DNA of 32,500 nt from Symbiodinium natans (GCA_905221605.1 CAJNDS010002114.1:209132-241631), one strand, 5' to 3'; positions 7,440 to 16,769 are shown, numbered from the stretch's first letter. Notes: generated by a model from the letters alone, not told the origin. Numbers and translations are program-made.

Positions 7440-7865
7440 GAATCCTTAACATCTAAACCCTGAATCCCAAAATCCTAAACCCTCTACACCCATAACCCAC
7501 AAACCCTAAAACTCTAGGCGCTACATGGGTAGTTCTCTACACCCTGATTCCCAAGATCCTAAGCCCTCTGCATCCTGAATCCCAAAATTCAAAAACCTGT
7601 ACACCCTAACCCGTAAACCCCAAACGGGTAGCTCTCTACGGTAGGGTCCCTTATTTGGGTCCCCTATACTATACGGCCCCGAAATACACAGGACCTCCAA
7701 AAGGGACCCTAATCAGAAAACTACCCCAAACCCTAAACCCCAAACCCCAAACCCTAAAACCCCAAACCCCACACCCTAAAACCCCAAACCCCAAACCCTA
7801 AAACCCCAAACCCTAAACCCAAAACCCTAAAACCCCAAACCCGAAACCCCAAACCCTGAACCGGA
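7440..7865 (-). repeat. Degenerate telomeric and CCCCAAA repeats
   Basis: Weak CCCTAAA-like sequence to about 7620, with a duplicated CCCTGAATCCCAAAATC phrase. At 7725-7862, CCCTAAA alternates with CCCCAAA. Confidence 0.8.
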
Positions 7866-7877
7866 AGCCCTGCAAGC

Positions 7878-7968
7878 CAAGCAACAACGGGTCCTCCGTG
7901 GTCCACTCTTTGGTGCCGCCCTCTGCCACCACTTCTGTCAGGGCCAGCTCCACGTACCCAACCACCAC
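7878..7968 (-). CDS. c28, C2-like exon (GYVELALTEVVAEGGTKEW)
   Basis: From TGAG/GTG the frame reads VVVGYVELALTEVVAEGGTK then EWTTEDPLLL. This is a textbook late C2 strand: (I/V)G-V-L-L-EV----G----W--L. It probably ends at a GC donor in CTTG/GCTTGC, phase 1, joining c29 as G+CC (Ala). Confidence 0.82.
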
Positions 7969-8213
7969 CTCTCAGCGGGGTTTAGGGTTTAGGGTTTTGT
8001 AGGGTTAGGGTTTAGGGTTTAGGGTTTAGGGTCCAGGGTTTAGGGTTGAGGGCTTCCGAGAGCGAGGTTCTGAGTTAGCCCTGACTATGGGCCCCTATGA
8101 GGGTCTCTCACGAATGTCAGTATACTCCCAAACCTGAAACCCTCCCACCCAATATCGGCTAAACTTAACCTTATCCCTGAACCCTAACTCTGAAACCCAA
8201 ACCCTCATGGGGC

Positions 8214-8273
8214 CTTCTCGTTCGAGATGACGGAAATCTGCAAAGGCTCTGTCACTGCTGCGGCACGCGACAC
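8214..8273 (-). CDS. c27, C2-like exon (LQISVISNEK)
   Basis: From AAAAG/GTG to AAG/GCCCCA (GC donor) the frame reads VSRAAAVTEPLQISVISNEK. EPLQISVIS is the C2 strand that normally reads L-I-V-D before loop 3. Joined to c28 it gives ISNEKVVVGYVELAL, in which the G-(V/I)-L strand follows as in real C2 domains. The loop 3 aspartates are missing, so calcium-independent binding is likely. Confidence 0.78.
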
Positions 8274-8284
8274 CTTTTAAGGTT

Positions 8285-8490
8285 TAAGGTTTAGGGTTAG
8301 GGTTTGGGCTTTAGGGTTTAGGGTTTAGGGCTTTGGGCTTAGGGCTTCGGGCTTAGGGTTTAGGGTTCAGGATTCGGGTTCAGGAAGGGAGTCGAAGAGG
8401 GTTCCCGAAACCCTAAACCCTAAACCCTAATTAAACCCTAAACCCTAAACCCTAAACCCTAAACCCTAAACCCTAAACCCTAAACCCATG
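8285..8490. repeat. Opposed telomeric arrays
   Basis: TTTAGGG-type repeats to about 8385, then perfect CCCTAAA at 8408-8487. The switch from G-rich to C-rich occurs inside one intron. Confidence 0.9.
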
Positions 8491-8923
8491 TGAGGGTTTC
8501 GAGGTTTTGGGGTTTGGGACTTTGGCGGCTTGGGGTTTAGGGTTTACGATTTGGGGTTTAGCGTTCAGGGCTTGGGGTTTAGGGTTTGTCGTCAGCCGTG
8601 CGCCACCAACTGGATTTCAGGGTTTGGGGCTTCGGGCTTAGGGTTTAGGGCTCTAAACCCTAAACCCTAAACCGTGGGTATCTCAGCTTCATAGGGTTTA
8701 GGGCTAGGATTTAGGGTTTAGGGTTTTTGGTTTTGAGTCTAGGGTTTTGGGTCTAGGGTTTCGGGGCTTCGGGGAGCTTTAGGGGGCTTTATGCTGCTTT
8801 GTGTTCAAGCTGTATGGCTTTCGCATTTTGGGAGTTGCGGTTGATCCCAACATTCCGACACAGTACAGGGCTTCTATGGGTTTGTAGGCTTCATAGGGGC
8901 TGAGGTGTTTAGGGCCCTAAACC

Positions 8924-9006
8924 CTAAACCCTACACCCTCCACCCTAAACCCTAAACCCTAAACCCTAAACCCTAAACCCTAAACCCTAAACCCTAAACC
9001 CTAAAT
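8924..9006 (-). repeat. Telomeric array CCCTAAA
   Basis: About 11 units, donor side of exon c26. Confidence 0.95.
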
Positions 9007-9035
9007 GGGTTTGCCCTAAAGCCTAAACCCTTTGG

Positions 9036-9108
9036 TCTGGTCCCCCCAGCCAGGCGCACCTGGAAGCAGAGGACGTACCTTAGCAGCTCAGGGGGGCCCT
9101 GGGGCTTG
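9036..9108 (-). CDS. c26, C2-like exon (ELLRYVLCFQVRLAGG)
   Basis: The frame reads KPQGPPELLRYVLCFQVRLA then GGTR. VRLAGG resembles the C2 strand after SDPYV. The acceptor is the AG at 9110-9109, which is the very edge of a dispersed repeat (CATGAACCTCCAAG on the gene strand). A later AG (CTTCCAG/GTG) would start the exon at VRLAGG. The donor is not resolved. Confidence 0.55.
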
Positions 9109-9150
9109 CTTGGAGGTTCATGGTATTTATTAACTACTTATAACTGTACT
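9109..9150 (+). mobile_element. Dispersed repeat family 1, truncated copy
   Basis: CTTGGAGGTTCATGGTATTT through TAACTGTACT, cut off by a TTTAGGG array. Its first two bases are the splice acceptor of exon c26 on the opposite strand. Confidence 0.65.
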
Positions 9151-9482
9151 GGTTTAGGGTTTAGGGTTTAAGGTTTCGGGTTTAGGGTTTCGGGTTTAGG
9201 GTTTAGGGTTTAGGGCTTAGGGTCTAGGGTTTAGGGTTTAGGGTTTAGGGTTTAGGGTTTAGGGTTTAGGGTTTAGGGTTTAGGGTTTAGGGTTTAGGGT
9301 TTAGGGTTTAGGGTTTAGGGTTTAGGGTTTAGGGTTTAGGGTTAGGTTTTAGGGTTTAGGGTTTAGGGTTTAGGGTTTAGGGTTTAGGGTTTAGGGTTTA
9401 GGGTTTAGGGTTTAGGGTTTAGGGTTTAGGGTTTAGGGTTTAGGGTTTAGGGTTTAGGGTTTAGGGTTTAGGGTTTAGGGGG
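9151..9482 (+). repeat. Long telomeric array TTTAGGG
   Basis: About 47 units with a few variants near its left end and one irregular pair near 9343. Confidence 0.97.
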
Positions 9483-9485
9483 GGG

Positions 9486-9575
9486 TACTTAGGACCCTGT
9501 TAGCGCACTTAAAGGGCTCATAAGTGGGTCATAAGTACAGTTCTAAGTGGTTGATAAGTACCATGAACCTCCAAG
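9486..9575 (-). mobile_element. Dispersed repeat family 1, inverted copy
   Basis: The minus strand reads CTTGGAGGTTCATGGTACTT then CCACTTATGAGCCCTTTAAG. With 9109-9150 it forms an inverted pair around the telomeric array. Confidence 0.65.
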
Positions 9576-9734
9576 ATAGGGGCCTAGACCCTAAGGCTTC
9601 AACCCTTCAAGACTGAACCCCAAACCAGTAGGATGTAAACCCTGAACTACCCCTATAGGCCCCAAACCCCTAAACCCCAAACCCCCCAACGCTGAACTCT
9701 AACCCCCACCCCCACCCCCCGGCCAAAAAAACAG

Positions 9735-10085
9735 AATATGTATATATATATATATATATGTGTGGCAGGAACCTTTATGTATCATTTGACTTCCTTTTGT
9801 TGTTTTACTATAGAGAGCTCTACTAATTATATTTGATGCTATGTTTCTAGCACTATTCGTTCTATTACAACTTCTGCTTGTTTTTCGTCGTCATGATGAC
9901 GCCCTTCAAAAACATGTGAGACGAGCCATCACCCTCGCAGGCTTCTGTGATCCCCGCAAGAGATCTTGGTTTAGGCTTCTGAAGGTGATGAAGAGCCACC
10001 CCACCACTCGGTGGCAACACTCTCACGAATCAGATCACAGGCTGTTGAGAGTAGCCGCTTAATGTGTGCTGAGCTGGGTCCACTG
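9735..10085 (+). other. AT-rich island with a small unexplained open frame
   Basis: A TATATA tract at 9738-9760 is followed by an ATG frame (9841-10062) whose first 16 residues are hydrophobic (MFLALFVLLQLLLVFR) and the rest basic. It lies antisense within an intron of the large gene. It resembles no family I know; it may be chance or part of a mobile element. Confidence 0.2.
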
Positions 10086-10199
10086 TGAGAGCGAACCATC
10101 CCGAAAACCCTAAACCCTAAACCCTAAACGCCAAACCCTAAACCCTACAGCTCCCCAAGCTCTCAGCAGGACTAAGAGACTTTTTCAATGGCCCCATAC

Positions 10200-10224
10200 T
10201 CGGTAAGGCCAGGGAAGTGGCCAG
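10200..10224 (-). CDS. c25, doubtful small exon near 10.2 kb
   Basis: The GC-rich island at 10160-10260 is open in more than one minus frame. One reading is LATSLALP between GTGAAG/CTG and A/GTATGG. Another is LRMLSEILRSEAGHFPGLTE with no clear acceptor. Position between c24 and c26 favours an exon here, but its frame is unresolved. Confidence 0.3.
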
Positions 10225-10261
10225 CTTCACTTCTCAGAATTTCGGATAGCATCCGCAGGGT

Positions 10262-10880
10262 GAGGGTTTAGGGTTTAGGGTTTAAGGTTCAGGGTTTAGG
10301 GTTAGGGTTTAGGGTTTGGGTTTTAGGGTTTAGGGTTTAGGTTTTAGGGCTTATAGTTTAAAGTTTAGGGTTTAAGCTTTAGGGTTTACGGTTTAGAGTT
10401 GGGAGATGGGGAAGAATAAACTTTTGGAACAGGGGCCACGTATCTCAGAGAGGTCCTTCGGAGTGAGGAGTTCTTCAAGAGGGTTTAGGGTTTAGGGCTA
10501 GGGTTTAGGGTTTAGGTTTTAGGGTTTAGGGTTTAAGGCCCCTGCAGAGGGCTAAGAAGATGGCTAAGGCCACAGTCTGGTGGGCTGCTCTCTTAGAGAT
10601 GCCTCGGGCGAGGTTTTGAAAGTTCAAAACTATTAAAACTATTAAAACTTTAATACAAAAAGCAGCCATGTCAAATAGTACATAGAGGTTCCTCTTACAT
10701 ATATATAATCGAAGCAATGAATAATACAATACAGTGCAATACATACAAAACAATAAGATATAGCATACAGTATCACATACGAAAGTTGAAGAAACTTCCT
10801 AATTAAAGCGGCTACAAACACCATGACCCCCAGAGGTCATGAGTCCAAGCGCTAGGCCGGATGTCTCGGCTAGGGAAGAT
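10262..10880. other. Intron: degenerate telomeric repeats and an AT-rich island
   Basis: TTTAGGG variants to 10400 and at 10481-10538, then AT-rich sequence (10610-10810) with a doubled AACTATTAAA phrase. No exon recognised. Confidence 0.5.
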
Positions 10881-11182
10881 TTACGGGTTTGAGGGTTTAG
10901 GGTTTAGGGTTTAGGGTTTAGGGTCAAGGGGTATACCGAGGGTTTAGGGTTCGAGGGTTTCAGGGTTGGGTTTCAGGCTTTAAAGCTTTCAGAGATTAAG
11001 GTTTAAAGGCCACCAGGCGTTAGTTGAGGGTTTTGAGGGCCATCAAAACTGGCTGAGCAGTCATACAGCTCGGGCTCAGGGTGCAGAGGCAGGCTGCCAG
11101 AACACCAGGTATACCCCTTGACCCTAAACCCTAAACCCTAAACCTTAAACCCTAAACCCTTCATGCAGCCGCGGAACTCGAC

Positions 11183-11235
11183 ATCCAGGCGCTTCTCCTT
11201 CTCACCGTCACCGGTGTCAGTCACAGTAGCGTTGC
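11183..11235 (-). CDS. c24, C2-like exon (NATVTDTGDGEKEKRLD)
   Basis: From CTGAG/GC the frame reads NATVTDTGDGEKEKRLD before GAT/GTCGAG. The frame stays open as VEFRGC, so the end is not certain. Charged loop followed by a short strand. Flanked by telomeric repeats in the usual inverted arrangement. Confidence 0.6.
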
Positions 11236-11242
11236 CTCAGTT

Positions 11243-11400
11243 TATGGGGCTAGGGTTTAGGGGTCAGGGTTAGGGTTTAGGGTTTAGGGTTTAGGGTTTA
11301 GGGTTTAGGGTTAGGGTTTAGGGTTTAGGGTTTAGGGTTTAGGGTTTAGGGTTTAGGGTGTAGGGTGTAGGGTGTAGGGTATAGGGTGTAGGGTAGTTTA
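11243..11400 (+). repeat. Telomeric array with TGTAGGG block
   Basis: TTTAGGG units to about 11357, then five TGTAGGG/TATAGGG units, a homogenised local variant. Confidence 0.92.
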
Positions 11401-12175
11401 GGGTCATGGCCCTTAAAACTTCCAACCTCGAGTCGACTCTCAGGAACACGATGCACATCGCTGCTCTCAGTTTTCAAGTGAGCCACTAACCCCTCAACTC
11501 CAAACCCCATCTGAAAGCTGGTTGCTTGTGATAAATGAGGATAGAAAGTCGGGTAGTTGTGTAGTTCTGAGTATAGACTTGCTTGGGAGGGTTCTTCTTG
11601 ACACTGCTACGAGCTTCTCACTACGCGAAAACCCTTGGGCCTGTCACCTCCGGCTTCTCTCTCTAGGCTATACTTGGGTTTAGGGTTTAGGGCTTTAGGG
11701 GTTTGTCAGGTTGAGGCTATACTTATATAGCTGGGGCTGTTATGAAGGGAAGGCATGGCTGGCTCGGGGTGCTTGTAACCTGACTTCTACCCGCGACGTA
11801 GACCCCTAAGCCCGAAACCCCATACCCAGCACTACCCAGGCGCCAGGGCTTCGGGGCCTCTGAGCCGGGGTAACCCTAAACCCTAAGCCCTAAACCCTAA
11901 ACCCTAAACCCTAAACCCTAAACCCTGAAGCCTCATCGATTGCAGCTTGAAAGTTGAAAGCTTTGATAGCTCGAGCAAAGCCGCTAGTCCTCTCTCCCCT
12001 CAAATTAGCCTGCCCGGCCTTCCGAAAGACTGATTCCCCAACATCGTATAGTACAGCGTGCGGAATGTCTAATCTTAGGGGGTAGTAGGGGGTTTGATAA
12101 GCGAGGGGAATCAGTGAGCCAGGCCATGTGCTGCACCAGAAACCCAAGGTTTTAAAGCTCAGGATTTCGGGGTTT
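11400..12175. other. Intron island with little telomeric repeat
   Basis: Mostly unique, with CCCTAAA at 11870-11928. A minus frame (11911-12147) reads LDIPHAVLYDVGESVFRKAG in part but lacks clear splice sites and family resemblance; it may be a decayed element or an exon. Confidence 0.3.
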
Positions 12176-12416
12176 CGGGTTTCGGAAAAAGGATTTAGGG
12201 TTTAGGGTTCAGGGTTTAGGGTTTAGCGTTTGGCGTTTAGGGTTTAGGGCTCAGGGGCCTGCGAAAGTGTAGGGATGTTCAAGGATGCTGCGAGCGTAGG
12301 GTTTAGGATTTAGGGTTTAGGGTTTGGGGTTTAGGGTTTAGGGGTCAGGGGTTAGGGGTTTAGGGTTTAGCTCGAGACCTTCAACCCCTGCGGCCGCCCC
12401 CTCCAGTTGCTGTCGC

Positions 12417-12474
12417 GGAGGCTGGTGAGGTGCGTGTCCGGTGTGGAAGCCTTGAGAACATCCTGGAACCTCAC
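12417..12474 (-). CDS. c23, C2-like exon (VRFQDVLKASTPDTHLTSL)
   Basis: From TGTAG/GTG the frame reads VRFQDVLKASTPDTHLTSLR. A GC donor inside CGC (C/GCGACAGC) leaves phase 1 and joins c24 to give TSLRNATVTDTGDG. The open frame continues through DSNWRGRPQGLK to a GT at 12378, an alternative end that would not keep phase with c24. Confidence 0.65.
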
Positions 12475-12579
12475 CTACACAGCACATGGGGGTTTAGTGT
12501 TTAGGGGTTAGGGTTTAGGGTTTAGGGTTGAGGGTTGAGGGTTGAGGGTTTAGGGTTTAGGGTTTAGGGTTCGGACCTA

Positions 12580-12960
12580 GGAATGGAAAAGGGTGCCTTT
12601 TTTTGGTTATTAGAATGGGACTGCAAGGCCCCCCAAAAAGGAACAAGGGGCCTAACCTGGGACCTTCGGAATTGAAACACAGAGATGAATCCCTAAACCC
12701 CCTCAATGCAGCCTACTCCCGGCCGAATACGTCAAATGGTGTCTTTGCCGACTCTCGAAGGTTGTCCTTAGAACTTGTGGTACACAAAAAAAGTTGTTTG
12801 AGCTACCCTGCAACACTGAACCCTAAAGCCTAAATAGACCTCAAACCATAAATGTACAGCTTATTAACCCCATGCCCGAAACACAAGAATGTGCGCCCCT
12901 CAGGGCGCCGGGTGTCTGAGGGGGTCGGGTTTCTAGGGGTTCGGGATTTGGAGGTTAGGG
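12580..12960. other. Intron island with a family 2 fragment
   Basis: CCTTTTTTTGGTTAT with CCAAAAAGGAACAAGGGGC resembles the repeat at 840-920. The rest is unique, with weak CCCTAAA. Confidence 0.45.
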
Positions 12961-13168
12961 TTTAGGGTTTAAGGGCGTCGGCCCTGAAGCTGTGGAGGTC
13001 GGGCTTAGGGCTCTCTGAAGAATTCCGGGCCCAAGCCCAAAAAATCCAAAACCCCCCAAGAAGCCCTCAGAAAACGGTGTAGGGTCTAGGGCTTGGGGTT
13101 CACCCCTCCCCCTCTCCATCAGCCCAAAACCCCAAACCCAAGCCCTCGGCAGCTGGAAAGCAGAATGC

Positions 13169-13213
13169 CTCGAACTTTGCATAGAGCAGGTCCTCGTCTT
13201 CGGTTACTTGCAG
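13169..13213 (-). CDS. c22, C2-like exon (DEDLLYAKFE)
   Basis: The frame reads LQVTEDEDLLYAKFE and ends at a GC donor (GAG/GCATTC). Joined to c23 it gives LLYAKFEVRFQD. The alternation of aliphatic and charged residues suits a C2 strand where SDPYVK- normally occurs, with DEDLLYAK in its place. Acceptor AAG/CTG; an AG nine bases upstream would add LPMK-like residues. Confidence 0.65.
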
Positions 13214-13349
13214 CTTCATGGGTAGCTGGAGGGTTTCGGGTGCTTATACGGGGTGGAGGGCAAGTGTACCTGAAGGTATGTGTATGTGCCATGAATAAGG
13301 TTATAGGCAGTTGTATCTGCAGTGTCGCTACTTCTAGCCCTGGGCATAC

Positions 13350-13368
13350 CTGGCCATGAACCTCCAAG
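13350..13368 (-). repeat. Dispersed repeat family 1, end fragment
   Basis: GGCCATGAACCTCCAAG repeats the element end seen at 2988, 9575 and, inverted, 9109. Confidence 0.5.
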
Positions 13369-13449
13369 TGCCGACAAAAATCAACCCGGCGCACGCCCAG
13401 AACCCATAGCTTCGGGTTAGGGAGGCTCGGAGCTGTTTTCTCATTTTAT

Positions 13450-13452
<3 letters not shown>

Positions 13453-13492
<40 letters not shown>

Positions 13493-13640
13493 TGGGTGGT
13501 GTGTTTTTTTTGGGATGTTTTGGCTGATACAGCTTAGCTTTTGTTTTTTTTTTTTTTTTTTTTTTTTTTGTTTTTTTTTTTTTTTTTTTCTTTTTGTTTT
13601 TTTTTTTTTTTTTTTCGTCCGGGGGGGGGGGGGGGGGGGG
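13453..13640. repeat. Poly-G, poly-T, poly-G block
   Basis: About 40 Gs, a short unique segment, about 70 Ts broken by single G or C, then about 20 Gs followed by GTAGTACC-like sequence as in family 4. Length in such tracts is unreliable in assemblies. Confidence 0.85.
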
Positions 13641-13893
13641 AGTAGTACCGAGTGTGCTTTCGGGGCTGTTTGCCGGACTTCGGGGTTAGGGAACCCGGGG
13701 AGATACTGTCAGCCACCTTTGCATTTCCAGCACAAACCCATGCAACCCCCGAGCAGCCTAAACCCGGCTTAGGGTTTAGGGTTTAGGGTTTCGGGTTTAG
13801 GGTTTAGGGTTTAGAGTTTAGGGTTTAAGGCAGTTTAAGGTTTAGGGTTCACGGTCTAGGGTTTAGGCTTTAGGGTTTAGGGTTTAGGGCTAC

Positions 13894-13929
13894 TTGCGGC
13901 AGGGTGGCAAGGTCGTCCGGCCTCGGCAG
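13894..13929 (-). CDS. c21, microexon LPRPDDLATLPQ
   Basis: A 36-bp exon between CGCAG/CTG and CAA/GTAGCC, both canonical, phase 0 on both sides. It reads LPRPDDLATLPQ, a proline-rich surface segment. It joins c20 (KIDE) and c22 (LQVTEDED). Small size makes it less certain than its neighbours. Confidence 0.6.
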
Positions 13930-14008
13930 CTGCGAGGTACCGCAAAGAGTCCCCCTACACCCCCAAAAAAAAACCAAAGCCGCATTTCTTCATTGAATAT
14001 TGTTGAGG

Positions 14009-14184
14009 GTTTGGGTTTAGGGTTTAGGGTTTAAGGTTTAAGGTTTAGGGTTTAGGGTTTAGGGTTTAAGGTTTAGGGTTTAGGGTTTAGGGTTTAGGGT
14101 TTAGGGTTTAGGGTTTAGGGTTTAGGGTTTAGGGTTTAGGGTTTAGGGTTTAGGGTTTAGGGTTTAGGGTTTAGGGTTTAGGGA
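14009..14184 (+). repeat. Telomeric array TTTAGGG
   Basis: About 24 units with several TTTAAGG near the left end. Confidence 0.96.
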
Positions 14185-14251
14185 TGAGGGCTGAGGTCTT
14201 CGGATTCAAGGTTCAGGGTCGCTCTCCTGTGCCACCCGGGAGCAGGTAGAC

Positions 14252-14333
14252 CTCGTCGATCTTCAATCGGACCATGCAGGCGTCGTCCTCGTTCGCTGGG
14301 CTCTCCTGCACCACCTTGAGCCAGTCGAACTGC
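14252..14333 (-). CDS. c20, post-C2 exon opening a further C2-like region
   Basis: From GCTGAG/G the frame reads QFDWLKVVQESPANEDDACM then VRLKIDE before GAG/GTCTAC. The phase from c19 is exact. VRLKIDE resembles the first strand of a C2 domain (V-L-V--A) after a linker. No conserved calcium ligand is visible. Role inferred only from position. Confidence 0.8.
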
Positions 14334-14384
14334 CTCAGCGCTCAAAAGGCCTAAGGCACCAAGCCCGAGAACCCTTTGGGGTTA

Positions 14385-14487
14385 GGGTCTAGGGTTTAGG
14401 GTTTAGGGTTTAGGGTTTAGGGTTTAGGGTTTAGGGTTTAGGGTTTAGGGTTTAGGGTTTAGGGTTTAGGGTTTAGGGTTTAGGGTT
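14385..14487 (+). repeat. Telomeric array TTTAGGG
   Basis: About 14 units, acceptor side of exon c20. Confidence 0.96.
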
Positions 14488-14639
14488 ACTCAGACACCCC
14501 AAAGAATTTCAAAATGGAACCCTAAAACCCTAAACCTTGGTAGGGTTTATGTCCAAATGATGCGGGTCTTCTGGACTTCTTGCTTGCTAGCATCCCCCGA
14601 ATGCACACTCAACAGAAACACTCACCAGCATGTATCAGG

Positions 14640-14762
14640 AACCCTAAGGGCGGGTGTACCAAAAAAAGGGGCTCCCTGATATAGACCCCAAGTAGTAGGA
14701 TTCCCTTATAAGGACCCCAAGAAGGCATCCCCCCAATTTGACAAACCCCCATATTCTACACT
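14640..14762 (+). mobile_element. Dispersed repeat family 3
   Basis: Shares ACCCCAAGTAGTAGGA and AAGGACCCCAAGAAGG with 22370-22440, and a looser match with 26216-26312. It ends near CAAACCCCCATA. Noncoding. Confidence 0.6.
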
Positions 14763-14872
14763 CACTACCCACACTCATAAAAAAGAAACCTGCTTCGCAG
14801 TCCTCACAGTCTTAGGACCGCGAAGTGCGCAGCACTTAACCAACCCCACTTGTCATCCATCGCGGAAGCTGT

Positions 14873-14978
14873 AGGGTTTAGGGCTTGGGGTTTAGGGTTT
14901 AGGGTTTAGGGTTTAGGGTTTAGGGTTTAGGGTTTAGGGTTTAGGGTTTAGGGTTTAGGGTTTAGGTTTTAGGGTTTA
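14873..14978 (+). repeat. Telomeric array TTTAGGG
   Basis: About 14 units; with the opposed array at 15116-15214 it brackets about 140 unique bases in the intron between c19 and c20. Confidence 0.96.
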
Positions 14979-15115
14979 GGGGGTTGGATGGGTTTTGGGC
15001 TTTAGGGGTTTTGGGGAAAGCTTCCTGGAAGCCCATGTTCCTGGATCAGGATCTTGGCTTAACCAGAGTTTAGACAGGGGGCTTCGAAAAACCGTATTCG
15101 GCAAGCATCCCTAAA

Positions 15116-15214
15116 CCATAAACCCTAAACCCTAAACCCTAAACCCTAAACCCTAAACCCTAAACCCTAAACCCTAAACCCTAAACCCTAAACCCTAAAC
15201 CCTAAACCCTAAAC
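15116..15214 (-). repeat. Telomeric array CCCTAAA at a splice donor
   Basis: About 14 units ending exactly at exon c19; the last unit gives the GT donor. Confidence 0.96.
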
Positions 15215-15327
15215 CTGCAGCGTAGTGGCAGCAGGATGTGGCCGCCACTGGAGTCATCCTTCTGGCTCAGCTCGATCCACTTCCTTTCTAAAGGCTTTTG
15301 TTGGAGCTGGTCCCATTGAATCGACAC
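15215..15327 (-). CDS. c19, end of C2 domain (RKWIELSQKD)
   Basis: From TTCAG/GTG the frame reads VSIQWDQLQQKPLERKWIEL, then SQKDDSSGGHILLPLRC. It closes the C2 fold: the W-ELS- strand, a polar turn and the G-ILL-LR strand. The donor is AG/GTTTAGGG, so the intron starts with telomeric repeats. It ends in phase 2 and joins c20 as AG+G (Arg). Confidence 0.92.
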
Positions 15328-15328
15328 C

Positions 15329-15434
15329 TGAACCCTAAACCCTAAACCCTGAACCCTAAACCCTAAAACCTTAAACCCTAAACCCTAATCCCTGAACCCT
15401 AAACCCTAAACCCTAAACCCTACACCCTAAACCC
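15329..15434 (-). repeat. Telomeric array CCCTAAA at a splice acceptor
   Basis: About 14 units with CCCTGAA variants, immediately before the c19 acceptor on the gene strand's opposite side. Confidence 0.93.
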
Positions 15435-16575
15435 GGACCCGAATAAGCCCAAAACGGATCCCAAAATTGAGTCTGAGTCCCAGAAGCGACACCCAAAACC
15501 GATTCCCGTCTGTATAAGTCACAAAGAGGGCCCCATTTTGGGGGTCGTTTTCGTGACCTAGAATAGAGGTCCAAATTTCCCCGCCGCTTGTGCCCAAGAT
15601 GCACCTCCAGCAGATGTGCACTGCACATATCACCCTAGAAGCTTTCACTGCGTGCAACTAACTGACAACAAGGATCCAAAAAGTCAGACAACCATAAACA
15701 TCATTCGAAAGCCCATTCGAAACCAAACTTGTTTCAACTGTGAGGGTCCAGACTTGCGCGGGAAAACTGAAGCCGGAAAATGACCTCGAAGTCGCGTCTC
15801 CCCAGGCGGCTTCTTGAAACATCTGACTCTTGAAGCATTGAAACTGAGCGGGCGGGGGAGAGGCTCTTGTACGTGGAAAAGGCCAGTGCCCAAAAAGTAG
15901 TGCCCAAATCACACTTCACATTTCTTTGCATTGAACTTTGCTGCTTGTGGGTCTCCAAACCCACACATCTCACTCCGACACACTGAGCACACTTGCACAT
16001 TCGAAAAGTCACTCGAGATTTTCCAAGCCATGACAGTTGAGTAAGTTAAGATTTCTAAGCCCAAAACCTGACTTCCAAGCCAAAAAAAAGCTGAGTCAGC
16101 TGAGGTTTTCCAAGCTGCAATCTGAGTAAGTTGACCAGATTTCCAACCCACAAGCTGAGGTTTTCCCGGCAAATGTCTAGTCGTCGAGGGTTTCGGCTGC
16201 TGACAAGCAGACTGATGACCAATGGAGTTGTATGGAGAGATCACATCCCACAGTTTTGAGCAAGATCGAATCTCTGAGCATGCGGTCCTTGATTTGGCAA
16301 GCGCGTCGATTACAGTGATGTGGTTCGAGCGCCCGATCCTCAGCTTGGCTGCACTTAGGAGGGTAGCTAAAAAGTAAAAATTCAGCTGCCTCATTAAGAA
16401 ACCCAATAAACCCCAAAAAGGTAAGGATCTAAAGTTACGGTAAAGTACCACAAAGTCAGCTTCATCGGCCAATCTACCAGCCCACTACCAGCCCCCCCAC
16501 TGCCACAGCTAGGAGCCTGTGCTCACTCGCACCTACACACAGGGACAACGACGTCTCTCCGGAAACTGCAAAGGG
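15435..16575. other. Large telomere-free intron island
   Basis: About 1.1 kb without heptamers. It holds the longest open frame of the window (minus, 15909-16472, 187 residues), which I do not recognise. An imperfect repeat of GCTGAGGTTTTCCAAGC-like phrases lies at 16010-16170. It separates c18 and c19, where a microexon is expected. Confidence 0.45.
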
Positions 16576-16647
16576 CTTAGGGTTTAGGGTTTAGGGTTTA
16601 GGGCTTAGACAGAAAGCAAACTGAAATGCCCCCCTGAGCGGCAGCAC

Positions 16648-16704
16648 ATCGCTCTTCATGTTGTTCCAGTCGTACACTTCGATGCGGAGAGTCTGGCCCA
16701 CATC
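16648..16704 (-). CDS. c18, C2 domain exon (TLRIEVYDWNNMKSD)
   Basis: From GCACAG/GAT, preceded by a good pyrimidine tract, the frame reads DVGQTLRIEVYDWNNMKSD and meets GAT/GTGCTG. This is the C2 strand plus calcium loop 3 (L-I-VYD-N---D). The second usual acidic residue of loop 3 is Asn here, so calcium affinity may be altered; that is inference. The expected following residues (D-F-LG in relatives) are absent before c19. Confidence 0.92.
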
Positions 16705-16769
16705 CTGTGCTTGAAAAAAGGGCGAAAAAAAAACAAGGAGAAGAAGAAGGTGAACAGCAGCAGCAAAAG

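Noticed and set aside
10526-10824. Small hydrophobic minus proteins
   Set aside because: AT-rich island with no splice signals, no codon bias like the exons and no family resemblance.
13515-13772. Phenylalanine- or lysine-rich frames
   Set aside because: Poly-T/poly-A translation artefacts.
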